A stretch of DNA of 64,000 nucleotides from Magicicada septendecula (GCA_034769895.1 CM068369.1:427453479-427517478); one strand, 5' to 3'; shown: positions 45,387-57,702, counted from the stretch's first letter. The notes: generated by a model from the letters alone, not told the origin. Translations and numbers: made by a program.

Positions 45387-48300
45387 ATGGAACACCGGAC
45401 CCGACCGTTGTCGCCGGAAGTTTCTGGGGTCCAAATGGATGATAGATACCAAAACAACATTGTGATTACAGATTTATCTGAGGAATTATTGGAGGAGGAA
45501 GACTTCGAAGCAGTGAGACGGGAGAATGGACTGACTGAGGTGAAAATCAACATAGAAGGTAAGGAGATTAAAACTTTAATCGATACGGGTAGCGAAATCT
45601 CTGTTATTTCTGAACATGTATTAGATGAATTAAAAGAAATAAATAAAAATATTCCAGCTTTACCAGTAGCGGGGGTGACGATTGTAGGTATTACGGGAGT
45701 TAGAAGTAAGAGAGTCACGAAACAAGTACAGTTAAACATGATAATTAACGGGGTAGGGTATGATAATACATTTCTAGTTGTACGGGGACTAAATCTTGAG
45801 GTGATACTGGGAAATGATTTTTTGATTAAACATAAGGCGTTGATTGATTTTCATAAACGGGTATTAGAATTAAATAATGAAGGGGAACCAGTCCGTATTA
45901 ATTTTGAACGGGTGTTAGATGCGGTAAGAATTTCAGGGGTAAGGGTGATACACAATCGGAATGATAAACAAGACACGGAAATTAGTATGAATGTGTGTAG
46001 TGAGAGTAAGATAGAGTATGAGGAGAATGGGGATCACTTATGGAATGAAAGAGCACTGAAATTTTGTAGTGAGGGTGGCGTGATAGGGAGTTCTCAACGT
46101 GAATCGTTGTGGCGGGTAGTAGAGAATTTTAGAGAAGTGTTCGCCGATGTACCAGGGAGGGCAAGAAACTATGAATGCGAGTTAAAGGTAAGGGAACACG
46201 CACCCTATGTGCAAAGAAGTTATCCGGTGCCATATGCGAAGAGAAGAGCGGTCCAGCTTGAGTTAGAGAAAATGTTAGACGGAGATATAATTGAGCGATC
46301 TGTGTCACCATATTCCAACCCCTTAGTAGTCGTGATTAAAAAAGATGGTAGAGTTAGGTTATGTTTAGATGCCCGCAAAATCAATCAAATAATTATTCCC
46401 GACAGGGAGTCACCCGAAGCTATTGAAGAAATATTTCAGAAGTTTAGCGGCGTACAATATATGACTTCTTTAGACCTAACCGCCGGGTATTGGCAAGTTC
46501 CATTGGCAGCAAATAGTAGAAAATATACAGCTTTTTTATTCAATGGAAAGAATTACCAATTTAAGAGACTACCGTTCGGTTTGAACACAAGTGTAGCTAG
46601 CTTTATCAAGTGTCTTGACGAAATTTTGCAACCACACAACTTAGATTTTTTAACTATTTACGTTGATGACATTTTAATAGCATCCAGAACATTTGAAGAG
46701 CATGTAGAGCATTTGGAATATGTTTTGGGGAAGTTATATCAGGGAGGTTTGACAGTGAATTGGGACAAATCGAAATTTTTGCAAACTGAGATACATTTTT
46801 TAGGTTTCATCATAACACCTACAGGAATACGTGCCAATCCGGATAAAGTAGAATCCATCCTGAAGTTCCCGGAGCCCAAAAATATAAAACAATTGCAAAG
46901 TTTTCTTGGTCTTTGTAATTTTTACAGGAAGTTTCAGAGGAACTACGCACAGACGACGGCCCGACTCAGCGCAGTGTTACAGAAGAACAAGCAATGGAGA
47001 TGGGGCGATAACGAAAGAGCGACGTTTAATGACATCAAAATTAAGTTCACAGACATGATACTAATGAACCATCCCAATTTTAATGACAAATTTTATTTGC
47101 AGACAGACGCTAGTAACATAGCATTGGGAGCGGAGCTTTACCAAGAGGACGAGGCAAAAGAGCATAAAACCATCGCCTTCGCCAGCCGGACGTTGCTGGC
47201 CGCAGAGCGCAATTACACTACCACCGAAAAGGAGCTCCTCAGTATAGTGTTCGCTGTGAGGAAGTTCCGAACGTATCTGCTGGGTAACAGAACTATCATC
47301 AGGACGGACCATAAAGCGCTGTCGTTCCTGAATACTTGTAAACTCACACACAGCCGTATAACCAGGTGGGTGTTAGCTCTTCAAGAGTATAATTTTTCTT
47401 GGGAATACATTAAGGGTGTAGAGAACAGGGTGCCCGACACACTATCACGAGTAGACACAGATAGAAATAGAACAGGGAGAGATATTAAAGAGATAGAAAT
47501 TTATAGATTATCCCGGGAAGATAAACTTTTTGGGGAAGAATTAAAAGATATAAATGTAATGCAAAGAGCTGATAATAAATTAAATAAAATAATTACTAGT
47601 ATAGAATCAGATGTAGATGAGTTTGGGTATAAACAATATTTTCAAGTGTTTAAAGGGAGTTTGTTTAAAAAAGTAGAGGGGAGAGAGAGAGATTGGAGGT
47701 TAGTCATACCTGAAGGGTTGATAGAGAAAATAGTGTGGGACTGTCACTTTAGATATGGGCATTTTGGGGCACGGAAGTGTGTGAATGTATTAAAGGAATC
47801 TTGTTTATTTAAGAACATGGAGAAACGAGTCCGAAGAATACTCAGAGTTTGTGAGTTATGTCAGAAATCCAAAGTTGTAAATTATAGGTTAGAGGGAGAA
47901 CTAAATTATATTAAGGTAGAAAAACCATTCGATTTAGTAGCTGTAGATTTGTACGGCCCATTGCCGAAAGGTAGGGGTGGAGTGATGCATATTTTTGTTG
48001 TACTTGACACTTTTTCCAAATATGTCAGACTATATAGCGTGAAGCGAGCAACGAGCAAGGTGCTGAGCGAGAAGATCACACGCGACTACATGATCAACGT
48101 GGGAAAGCCGAAGGTGATATTATCCGACCATGGGCCGCAGTTCATCAGCGGAAGATGGCGCCAGACTCTTGGATGGGAAGGTATCATCCCAAAACACACC
48201 GCAGTATATCACCCGCAGTCCAATCAGGCGGAGAGAGTCATGAGGGAGTTGGGAAGAATTTTTCGAACATACTGCCACGCCAAACATAGCGAGTGGCCAT

Positions 48301-48749
48301 TCTATGTGCAGAAGATTGAAAACTGGCTAAACTGCACCACCCACGAGTCGACGGGGTTCACGCCTTACGAGTTGATAAGAGGAAAGCGCCCACAGAGGAT
48401 TTTGGAACAATTAATTGAATATCCACCGGAAACCAACACTATTAGCAACGATGTTAAACTTAGACTAGCGAATGAGAGTTTGTTGACGAAGGGAGAGCGG
48501 AGAAAACAGCGCCATGATAGGAAAGGTAAGTGGACGAAGTATGAGGTTGGACAGCTGGTATTGATACGACGACATGACTTATCAAGTGCACAAGACAAGG
48601 AGATCAAGAAGTTTTTCTTATTGTACGAGGGGCCGTACGAGGTAGTAGAAATAAAAATGAGAAATTCATATGTGTTACAGAATAGAGAAACCAGGGAGAT
48701 AGTAGGTACGCACAATGCGACAAATTTGAAATTATTTTGGTCAGCATAA
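45387..48749 (+). CDS. Pol of element G: protease, RT, RNase H, integrase, 1120 aa
   Basis: The frame is open throughout. Protease DTGSE is at residues 66-70. RT has LDLTAGYWQVPL (362-373) and catalytic YVDD (425-428). RNase H has TDAS (Asp 574) and RTDHKA (Asp 641). The integrase zinc finger is H787, H792, C822, C825, and its core is Asp 854, Asp 914, Glu 949 (a D,D-35-E spacing). A GPY/F module (YEGPYEVVE) follows near the C-terminus, with no chromodomain. The ATG lies 8 bases after the gag stop in another frame, as in C. Order and motifs place it in Ty3/Gypsy. Confidence 0.95.
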   Translation: MEHRTRPLSPEVSGVQMDDRYQNNIVITDLSEELLEEEDFEAVRRENGLTEVKINIEGKEIKTLIDTGSEISVISEHVLDELKEINKNIPALPVAGVTIVGITGVRSKRVTKQVQLNMIINGVGYDNTFLVVRGLNLEVILGNDFLIKHKALIDFHKRVLELNNEGEPVRINFERVLDAVRISGVRVIHNRNDKQDTEISMNVCSESKIEYEENGDHLWNERALKFCSEGGVIGSSQRESLWRVVENFREVFADVPGRARNYECELKVREHAPYVQRSYPVPYAKRRAVQLELEKMLDGDIIERSVSPYSNPLVVVIKKDGRVRLCLDARKINQIIIPDRESPEAIEEIFQKFSGVQYMTSLDLTAGYWQVPLAANSRKYTAFLFNGKNYQFKRLPFGLNTSVASFIKCLDEILQPHNLDFLTIYVDDILIASRTFEEHVEHLEYVLGKLYQGGLTVNWDKSKFLQTEIHFLGFIITPTGIRANPDKVESILKFPEPKNIKQLQSFLGLCNFYRKFQRNYAQTTARLSAVLQKNKQWRWGDNERATFNDIKIKFTDMILMNHPNFNDKFYLQTDASNIALGAELYQEDEAKEHKTIAFASRTLLAAERNYTTTEKELLSIVFAVRKFRTYLLGNRTIIRTDHKALSFLNTCKLTHSRITRWVLALQEYNFSWEYIKGVENRVPDTLSRVDTDRNRTGRDIKEIEIYRLSREDKLFGEELKDINVMQRADNKLNKIITSIESDVDEFGYKQYFQVFKGSLFKKVEGRERDWRLVIPEGLIEKIVWDCHFRYGHFGARKCVNVLKESCLFKNMEKRVRRILRVCELCQKSKVVNYRLEGELNYIKVEKPFDLVAVDLYGPLPKGRGGVMHIFVVLDTFSKYVRLYSVKRATSKVLSEKITRDYMINVGKPKVILSDHGPQFISGRWRQTLGWEGIIPKHTAVYHPQSNQAERVMRELGRIFRTYCHAKHSEWPFYVQKIENWLNCTTHESTGFTPYELIRGKRPQRILEQLIEYPPETNTISNDVKLRLANESLLTKGERRKQRHDRKGKWTKYEVGQLVLIRRHDLSSAQDKEIKKFFLLYEGPYEVVEIKMRNSYVLQNRETREIVGTHNATNLKLFWSA

Positions 48750-49086
48750 GTATTTTGTTAATTTGTAAAGGTATGAATGTTATTTAATTATTCTTTTATG
48801 TTTTTAGAAGGGCTCCTCCCCCATTTTCGGGCGGCCACGATCTTACCAGTCCTGGCCGTGGAATTCGGAAATCGGAGGCGGGCCATGGTTGGCAGGATCT
48901 TCCTTTGGGCAGTGAAAACAACGATGGTCCGGCTCCACCAAAATTGGTACAAAATAGAAATTTAACCACATATATTTGAACGGGGAGGGGGACCCCAAAA
49001 GAGGTACGTGACGAATTTAAAATTTTTTATACACTCTGGGTACAACAATTTTGAGGTACCTGTCACGTGCCTGCACTGCCTTAGTG

Positions 49087-49135
<49 letters not shown>

Positions 49136-52100
49136 ATGTTTCAAGTATTATTTCACCACTGTCATTTGCAAAATAAAAATTTAGCAAATGATAGAAGTTC
49201 CAGTATATTAAGAAAAATGGATTTTGTGGAGATGGGCTAGGGACTGAGCAGACGGCATGCATGGATGAATGAGAGGGAGAGTAGATTTGTATAAATTATA
49301 ATTAAGGTAGTAGAAAAAAAAAAGCAAGGTAATGTGATTTAATGGTAGATTAGGGGAACGTGAATTCACGTATGTTGTCTGCCCATCCCCTATTCCATCT
49401 CGGCAAAACCCCCGTTTCAGGCGGGGATACTGACCACTTAGTTATAAATTATAAGTTATAAATTTAAAATGTAAATAAATTTTAGAATTAAGCGACCAAA
49501 TATAATTGTCAAGTTTTAGTATCAGGGAATATGGGAACGTTTTGAAACGATGTGTAACAAAATATAAACTCGTTGTCAATACAAGAAGTGGGGATGACTT
49601 TGGGGGGTAGTTTGGTGCTCAATGATGTGATAATAACAATGGAGTGTTGAACGGCATTGGTAGAAAGATTAATTTCATGTATTAAGTAATTAGTTAGTTA
49701 TTAAGCGGCTATTGTGGGGGTTGCCTGTGCTCTCACAAGTAGCGAAAAGGGTTGGGGGTAGCAGTGAATGTTACCTCCATCGGAGGCCGAGCTGGCGATA
49801 AATGTGCGGCACACCTTATCCGTGTAAAATAAAAGTTTTACACACATTACTAAATGACAGTGTCGCACATAAAAATATTGATGTTTAACAGGCAGTGAAA
49901 TTAGAGTTAGATTTCCTCGACTTTTCGGGCGGTTACTGCCTTACCAGCACTAACCGTGGTTTTGGCTAGCGGCCAGCTATGGTCATATCAAGTCCCTTGA
50001 CTATAGCTGACTTGAAATTGGTATAAATTTGAAATTTAATGGGGGGACAATTAGAGGAAATCTCCGGAACTAGGGAACAGCGGCTGCCACTCTGTTCGAG
50101 TAGGAACAGCAGAGCCAGGTGGCAGATCCGTTTTTAAGGGTGCATGATTTTATAACAAGAACATTATGATGTTCACCAATTTAAAACTTAACAGCGGAAG
50201 CAGAGACACGGAGAGGTAAAACCCTGCTCCAAAATGTACAGTCTCTGTGGAAGCGAAAGGGCGAGACAGTCCTCCATAATCTGAAATAGTGTGTGTGGCT
50301 GGGAGGTGACGTAAAGGAGTCACGAATTTAAAATTTTATGACGTAAAAGTTTTGCTTATTCAAAGTTTAGTCCAAGCAAAAATGCTTGTGCTCTGTCCAC
50401 ATAATTATATGCTCAGACTCGTAAATTAAGGTGTTCATGCTATAGGTTTAAGTGTATTATTTTATTGTTGTCTATTAGATAAGAATATGTAATTTTATTA
50501 TGTGTGTATTTTTTTTTTAAGCCATAAGTAAATCGTCTGGCAGGTTAACATAAGCATCAGAATCAGAGAAATGGGAAACAATGAGGTGAGAAGTGAGAAT
50601 AAATAAAAATAAATATGTATATTCCATGTAATTTGTTCAATTTTAAGATGTGCTTTTATTATGTTAGGATATCAGCTGATCAGCAATACCATGTCACTGG
50701 TATAGTGGTTTGTAAAGGTTACAAGTAATTAATGTTTAGTGTACTACAGACATTTTGAAGTAAAGACAAAAAGAATATGAGAAATAAAATAACAATTTAT
50801 GCAAATTAATAAAAGATAATTCATGGGTGATAAATGTTTTATGGGACATGCAGACCTGTCCAAGTTGAATGAAAAGTTGAATTTGAAATGATGGAGATGA
50901 GTATAATGTAATGTTGTTTTTGAGTTGATGTGATATAACAGAATTTTGTGAAATATAGATGTTGACACAGGAGTAATGGAGACTTTATGTAGATTTTGAG
51001 TGATATATTGTTGTTTTTGTAGTTAATGAGGTTATTTTGTGTATTTGTAGTAATGTAATGAGATTGAGATTTTTGGGGATGGCAATTTTGTATTAGAGGG
51101 TAGTGTAATGTAGGAGTCCGCAACAAGGGTTGGGACGGGATAGGAATAGATTTTAGTGAGGAGGGGCCGCCTTAGGTAAAATCCGGGGGCCAAATAAGTG
51201 AAATGAGTTTTTGGGAAGGAAACACGTATCCTATATATACAAAGGGTTAGCGAGTTTTATATATGTAGAGAAGGCGGCGAACTGTGTTAAATGATAAGTT
51301 GGGGTTTAGAATGTCCTGATTAGTAGATATTTTTGATAGAGTTGGGTGTCATGGGAGTTGTGTTTGATAGAGTCAGAGGGAGAAAGTTTATGTGTATAGA
51401 AATATATAGAAATCTCATACAGAAAAACGAGAATAAATAATTTACATCACCCACAGTATATTAAAGTAAGATTGTTGAAAAGAAAGAGGAATTTATAATA
51501 AAGAATATATAATTGTTTATTTTTTTTCAACCAGTGACAGAATTTTGATAAAATTTGAAAATAATGTAAAGTCAAGAATTGTTTGTTTTAAATAATTTAA
51601 ATGTCAATCTGTTTATTATTTGTATTAATATTTTGTTTGTTTTAAATATTTTGTTTATTATGTTTTGTATTTCAAGGTAGGATATTGAAAATGTTCAAGG
51701 TGTTTTCAGAAATCATACATAACATATGTAGGTCAAGGGTTTTGGACTTGACCTAGTTATGATCAGCTGATGAGTTCATACACCTACTAAGCTTGTGTAT
51801 AGTAGGAAGCCAATTGTGATTTGTTTGTTTAATTAATTCAAACCAATATTTGAATAGTTTTAATAAATATTTAATAAATAAATTTAATAAAAAATTTAAT
51901 GAATAAATTTAAATTTTTTTTGAATTTTAAAATTTTGGAAATTTTAAATTTTTTTTTGAAAAAAAAAAAAAAAAAATAGATTTTTCGCCTGCCAGCGAAT
52001 GACTATTTTAGATAATGAGTTTTTATTATGTGTGTATTAACCATGTTGCTTTTATTGTATTGCATTATGTTGGTAGACTATAAGGGATTCTCATGCTAGA

Positions 52101-52632
52101 GTAAGGATGTATTTGTATTAGTAGAAATGTTTAGGTTAAGTCATTGAAACAAAAATTAGAAAAAAGAGGAAGAGAATTTTTTGATAAACGAGTATTTTTT
52201 GAATTTTGGATTTTTTAAATTTTTGATAAATTTTAAAAGAAAGTTTTATTCTTATGTGTTATGGTAATATGTAATGTTAGAGTGTGTGAGCCCAGTATTT
52301 GCCAAAGGCAGCCCAGCTTGCAAAAAGGGGATCCATATCGGCGGAGGAGCTGGAATGATTTTAGCCAGGGATTGAGTATTTTTGGGGGTAGTATGTTGAA
52401 GGGCGAGGTGGGCTATGGTGCGAGTCTGATCGATTTCTCGGTGTTGGGATCTCTTACGGAGAAGTCCAGTGATCTCGTTCAGATGAGTCCATGGTCGCTG
52501 AGCCAGGGGGGTCGTGTACCCATGAGAGTAAGAACCAGGGGGTTGTTGGCACCAGTTCCTCACCGGTCCTCTTCGGGTTTATCGATGAGATTTCTTCTGT
52601 CATGGACAGCAGAATTCTCATCGAGGGGGTAT
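48750..52632 (+). other. Element G 3' interior, 3.9 kb non-coding
   Basis: No envelope or other gene is visible. The first part (to about 50110) matches 22798-24099 of C in reverse. It has modules with TTTCGGGCGG and CTTACCAG near 48828 and 49921, and a run of 42 A at 49090-49131. The later part resembles the 3' halves of the gag-only elements and carries a pol-derived island at about 51105-51250, even though pol itself is whole upstream. A hairpin with stem TCGATGAGA/TCTCATCGA (52582-52590 and 52616-52624) and inner CTGTC/GACAG leads into GGGGG before the 3' LTR. Confidence 0.75.
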
Positions 52633-53841
52633 TGTAGCGGGTCATTTTTGGGTGTTTTTATTTTTAACCATTTGGGGCATTATTATATTGTTACTTATTT
52701 CGTTTTCGGGCGGACTGGTATAATAAATTTGAAAAAACTGTAATTGTATTGTGCAACGTTATTTAACAAGCAACAGCACGAGGTTGAGAAACAGAGTTTG
52801 GAACAAAAGCGACACGCAATTTCAGTGGTGTAACGGCAGAAGAATTTACCTCCACCAAAATTCTAAGAACTCTGTGCATGTGTTTTGACGCCCGTATGCA
52901 ACTCAGCCGGGCGGGGATCGGCACTGACGCCGTGAGTGACAACGCAGTTGAGACCAACATGGCGCTGGGACGAGAAGTTATTAGTTCTAAGTGACCGGCT
53001 ACCGGAAAACCAGCGTCAAACTCCGCCTACTGTGAGCGACATCAGCAGAGCAGATGCCAATATCAGCCTCTGGACACACACACATGCCAGTTATAATCCA
53101 TGCATAAAATGGTTATGCCACCGCAATTAATCACCAACGGCGACTAAAACCGGATGGCCGTGACTGCTCATTTCCCGCGACTCGAGGAAAGCACATTGTC
53201 CAGTTCGTCACTGACTGTGTCGGCGCCGACACGTGAGCTAAATACGCTCATATAATTTCATCAGTATTCAATAATGAAAGTGAAGTAGTTATTGTCAAAA
53301 TACAGTGACAGGATGGGAGGAGAGTTGTAGAACAATAATAGCCAAATTTGTGATTTAGTTTCGTCCTTTTCGAGACGTTTTCGACCTACCGCGGGCTGGC
53401 CACGAGGTCAAAGAAGAACGCGTTGCCGGTAGTGATTTAAAATCATGTATTCAATTGGGTAATTGGGGTTTGATAATGGAATGGGAGTAGTGAGTGTGCA
53501 ATGCTGGGCTGTTCTGTGTTTATGTGTGAAATATATAATTGTTTGTATCTGTATAAAGGATAAGGTAAGCCACAGTCGATAAGGTGCAAGAGTTGCACAA
53601 CATGTAACACGAAGTTTTATCAATTCAACATTTCTTATTAATAAAAAAAATCTAATTTCTCTTCCATATAATTGAGAGTTAAATTCTTTCAATGCCTTAT
53701 TTCGTTATGTGTATCGTCAGAGTTCGTCGAACGAAATGGGTTAGTCCACACTATGCGATCCGGCCAGATCAAGTTGAAAGGTAAGTGGGAGTTGTAATTT
53801 GAATAAATTTACTTTATACCAATAAAGATAAAAAAGTTACA
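52633..53841 (+). repeat. Element G 3' LTR
   Basis: 1,209 bp, matching the left LTR. It is followed by the agag duplication and the rest of J's LTR. Confidence 0.95.
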
Positions 53842-55019
53842 AGAGGTCTATTTTAATTTCCTAACTACTGTAAAATTTTGTAACCAACCATGCTAGGCAA
53901 CAGTCTTGATCACGAAAGGCTGACTTTTTTTGAACACCTTGTAGTCAGTGCGGTACCAAGCTGTACGAGTCACACAAAAGCTATTAGCGTCTGGGAATGT
54001 GTAAAAGCGCACGTGTGTGCTGCTTTTTTAGCGACATGTGCTCAGAGGACAAAAGGGCATGAGAAAGTACGTAATCTCCGACCCAAAATTCATAACGGAA
54101 GGAAGGCGAATTATTCCCGCTAACCGGCTTTAAACCAATCACAGAGTACGATTTGATGGCAACACCTGACGCTTGGCAGGCATGCAACCAAGCGCGCACG
54201 AGGTTCACACAGTTGGTCACCATTAGTCAAACAGTGCAGTTGATAATACAGGAACAGTCTCAATAAATTAGTGACGGGAGGCCGTGCGTGTAAGCACGCA
54301 CGGCCTGCCCCCAGAAGTATTTAAAAGTAACAGTAAACCGTGATTCTGCAATAATAACAGTTTTCGTTTTAAATGTAAATAGTGGAATAAAGAAGAGAGT
54401 TGGACAATACAGTGCGAAAGTGAAAGTATGGACGAACAATGGCGAACAGCACGTGCGGTTGAGTAAAACAGGAAATTAAAACTATTGGTAAAAAGAGCTC
54501 TTTAAATAAACGGGGGGGGGGTAACAGAAAATCTGTAATTAGCGTGTGAGTGTGTGTGTGTGTGTGTGAGGGAAGAAGGGATAATATTAAGAAATAAAGG
54601 TACTGGTATGACGATAGAGGTTAGTATAAGACAATTTTATGTAATAGAGATTAATCAAAAGAACAGATTAACGAAGTAAGGATAAAAAAGAAAATTTAAT
54701 TGCCTAAAAAATAAAATGAGATTTGATTTAACATAAAAAATGTGTTAACTAATTATTAAGTTACACCCATAATCTGAGTTCTGCATCGAGAATTCGTTTA
54801 AACGAAACCTGTGAATCTTCTGATATAAGGGCATTACATGATCAAAATTAAGTAAGTGTAAGTACTATGGTTTCGATGTATATCCTGAAAACATCGTGGC
54901 GACCTTGTTAGCGAGTTTGGAATCTTCTGGGGAGTTTTTATATAAAAGGTAAGTTTAACAGTACCAGGGTAAGTAGAATTATGGGGCGTATAAAAAGGTA
55001 GAAAGTTTGTTCCTCAACA

Positions 55020-55260
55020 ACACGTTAGCAGACGTTTTGGCCATGCCATTGATGGCCATCATCAGTGCAAATTGAGCTTCGTCTAACTTAGATGTCACAC
55101 GTTAGAGACCACAGTTGTGTGACATCTACGTTAGACTAAGCTTGATTTGCACTCATGATGGCCGTCAATGGTACGGCCGAAATGTCTGCTAAAGTATATA
55201 GCATAGACCACGGCCAAAACAGCCCAGATTCAGAAAATTTTAACAACGTTGACTCCAGCC
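55020..55260. mobile_element. Decayed Penelope-like inverted terminal repeats with hammerhead cores
   Basis: An imperfect inverted repeat (arms of about 83 bp, centre near 55110) whose outer right side resembles the Penelope terminal repeat at 63300-63415 (GGCCGAAA, ACCACGGCC, CAGCCC, GCCGTG). Each arm carries a hammerhead-like core. The minus-arm core is at 55033-55065 (CTGATGA, helix TGGCC/GGCC) and the plus-arm core at 55152-55186 (helix, then GAAA). Each has one deviation from the consensus. No reverse transcriptase sequence remains beside it. Confidence 0.65.
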
Positions 55261-55555
55261 GTGTAACCCTTAGAAGATACCCTGTGTCTTGTTTCCATTG
55301 AGTTCATCAATGTCTTCCCAAATGATGTCTGGCTAACACTAGTAGTTTAGGAAAGTGAAGTTCTTGTTGTACGTTAAGGTTTTCATTTATTACCTCCAAT
55401 AATTGCAAGTAATCAAGTTCATTTGGTAAAACTATATGTGCTGACTATATGAATAACAGGCATCAGCACAAACATAAGGCAGAAGGGAAAACAAACATCT
55501 GTATTTCCAACATGCTGTAAAATATGCACAATTGTTAAAAAGCTAGAATACAAAC
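55261..55555. other. Unassigned sequence
   Basis: AT-rich DNA between the Penelope relic and the candidate exon. I see no repeat edges or gene. Confidence 0.5.
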
Positions 55556-55731
55556 CTTAATGTTGCATTCTTCTCCTTTCCCTTATGAAGTGGGGTCTGA
55601 GACACTACTACTTGTCCAGTAAAAGCAAAATGGTGGAATATGTGTGGCGGATTCCTCAGCCTATGGATCAACTTACGAAAACATTCTATACTTTCCGCAG
55701 TCACTTCTTCATCAAATGCAACTTTCATTAG
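55556..55731 (-). CDS. Candidate internal exon of a host gene, product not recognised
   Basis: On the minus strand a pyrimidine-rich acceptor (ctgtaaatttcag) precedes an open 176-bp segment that ends ATTAAG before the donor GTTTGTATT. The translation LMKVAFDEEVTAESIECFRK, continuing through LIHRLRNPPHIFHHFAF and TGQVVVSQTPLHKGK to KEKNATLR, has balanced composition and non-repetitive protein-like sequence, unlike the surrounding AT-rich DNA. Its reading phase starts at 0 and ends with two bases of a split codon. It is not part of any element I can delimit. I could not name the protein. If real, neighbouring exons lie outside the window or beyond the elements, giving very long introns. Confidence 0.5.
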
Positions 55732-56416
55732 CTGAAATTTACAGTGTTAGTTGTAATTAATTATAATGGACCTAATTTGAATAGATATAATACAGTAAAT
55801 AATAATGTGAATAATATAATTTTCACATTATAACTAGTCTCCAAGTCACATGTATAGATACACAATTATATTAATACTACCAATCACCTGGTTACTCCCC
55901 TATCTTGTTGTGACTTTGTTTAAAATTGATTACAATGATGTGTTTCAAAGGTGAATCTTCATCATCAGGTCATAAATAAAAACTTCAAATAGAAGTTGTA
56001 AAAATCTTTAAAACAACACTGTTCTGGTTATTAAGTTAAAAAGCACTTCACATTGTGACACAATCTGGTACACACCATTTTGCTACCATCAGTCAACTGC
56101 TATATTGTTATCTTCTGAAATTATTAAACTGTACTTAGATTGCCTGTACACACTTCAATATCTATGGCAGTATTGTATAAGTGGATGGATTTAAATGAAA
56201 GATTATCATTAAGCAACTGAACAGCTAACAATTTTGAAGCTTTATAAATCTCTTATTCTTCTGCGGAATTTAGTATGCTCTTTTTTGCAATTATAAATCA
56301 ACTTTAAAGTTTGTGTGGAAATCCATACGAATGTGATTAAATAGCATTACATGATGAGCAAAACTATATTTTGTCTTTGAAATGTCCACTCATTGGCAGG
56401 TGTTCCTTGCAACATT
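55732..56416. other. Unassigned sequence, probable intron or intergenic
   Basis: AT-rich, without open frames, repeat edges or RNA-gene signals that I can see. Its last four bases, catt (56413-56416), are the target duplication of element H. Confidence 0.5.
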
Positions 56417-57702
56417 TGTAATGTTAAAAATAAAGTCACTGTTCTGGGCGCAAATTGTAATGTTCCTCACTATACAATAATATAATTTAACAATATAAAT
56501 GTATTTATATTTGTATGTATCAATACTACCTTTGTCAGTAAACTTTAAATACATGAATAATGTTACCTTACCAATATCATTATTTGCCGGGCTCATCTTC
56601 TGCTTTTACACACTGCTTTATACCTAAGGGTTCCAGGGTTTCGGGTACAGTAAGATTTCGAAACACAGTGGACGACACAATTGATAACACGGTATTGTTG
56701 AGAATAACCATCAAAATTTAATGCTCCAGAATGTATTACAGACACGACCATGCGGTCAAAACAATGACGTCATCTAACATGACCAAAACAAAATGGTTGT
56801 TATTTTTTATATCTCATTTTACTCTCCATACTTCTTTTGTCTGCTAAATTAATATCAGTGCAAATTGTATTGCTGCAGCTTAAAAAACATTTATTAATTG
56901 AATTCGTTAATACACAAACCAATGCCCTCAGCATTTTGTGGTTATGGCCATAAGTTTACTCGTTCACTCTCACACACACTCATCTTTAACCCAGTACATT
57001 CTTTAATTAGTAATTCTGTATTAATGAGCTCATTAAACTATAACAAATGATAAAATAGGACTTCTCTGCTTATCGTTTGGTGTTGCCCATCCGATGCTGT
57101 TGGGTGACGCCCATGGTAAGGTCCGGTGTTCGCCTCTAATTCTGCTGAGTCTAACTGGAGAGATATATGCACTGATTTTACATTTTAATACTCATACTGC
57201 TAAACAAAATGAGCTTTCATTGCTCCACTATTAATGATAGTATTTTGATCTAATTATTTTGAACTATTTGTAGAAAATCGTTCACACAGCGATACATCGC
57301 TATGTCTCCTCTGAAGGATGGCGTTGAAATGAGAGCGAGGCAAGTGTAAATTCTTGCTTGTGTGTGTCGTTCTTACGTCATCCCGCTTTGTCTTGCTGGA
57401 CAACGCCTCGTTACACACATTGTACTCAGTGCGTCATTGTTCTTAGCGATGACGGACTAGTGTTATAGCCCAATCATAATGCATATTGTTGTACTTCGTC
57501 ATAAACACCGCCATGGTATATTTTGATGTTTTCACGTCCACCGGAGACCTTGGTGTTCTACTCTGGCCGAATTTACGTTGTTCCTTTTTTCCAGAGGGAC
57601 AATGTACCTAACCATTCTGTCTGTTTAAAAAATACATAATATAACATTGAAAATACCCATAATTCCCATAATTCTGGTACTGAGTCAGTCTGTACTGTTA
57701 CA
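56417..57702 (-). repeat. Element H 3' LTR with internal PBS-like unit at its end
   Basis: It begins TGTAACAG on the minus strand at 57702. After the LTR-end word AACATTACA at 56456 it continues through a PBS-like segment (GCGCCCAGAACAGTGAC) to a second AACATTACA ending at 56417. Confidence 0.85.

Larger units (their letters stand above)
42177..53841 (+). mobile_element. LTR element G, Ty3/Gypsy with gag and pol, nearly whole and young
   Basis: LTRs at 42177-43385 and 52633-53841 are each 1,209 bp and I see only two differences. Target duplication agag is at 42173-42176 and 53842-53845. Order: 5' LTR, primer site, gag, pol, a 3.9-kb non-coding 3' region, polypurine hairpin, 3' LTR. It looks whole apart from about one break in gag. 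It inserted 21 bases into the 3' LTR of J and is among the most recent events in the window. Confidence 0.95.
42156..54960 (+). repeat. Element J 3' LTR, interrupted by G
   Basis: The LTR covers 42156-42176 and 53846 to about 54960, about 1.14 kb without G. The start is set by J's polypurine tract. The end is inferred from an LTR-end-like TTTAACA at 54960, because the partner LTR is outside the window. A short GT microsatellite lies near 54546-54568. No gene is visible. Confidence 0.65.

Noticed and set aside
49090-49131. Run of 42 A as a possible retrocopied poly(A) tail
   Set aside because: No gene-like sequence precedes it, no flanking duplication is seen, and it lies within the non-coding tail of G. 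A homopolymer expansion is simpler.
48750-52632. Envelope gene in the 3' region of G
   Set aside because: No long frame, signal peptide or transmembrane pattern can be seen on either strand.
53890-54123. Short open frame in the J LTR
   Set aside because: It overlaps LTR sequence, has no known motif and no partner copy to test conservation.
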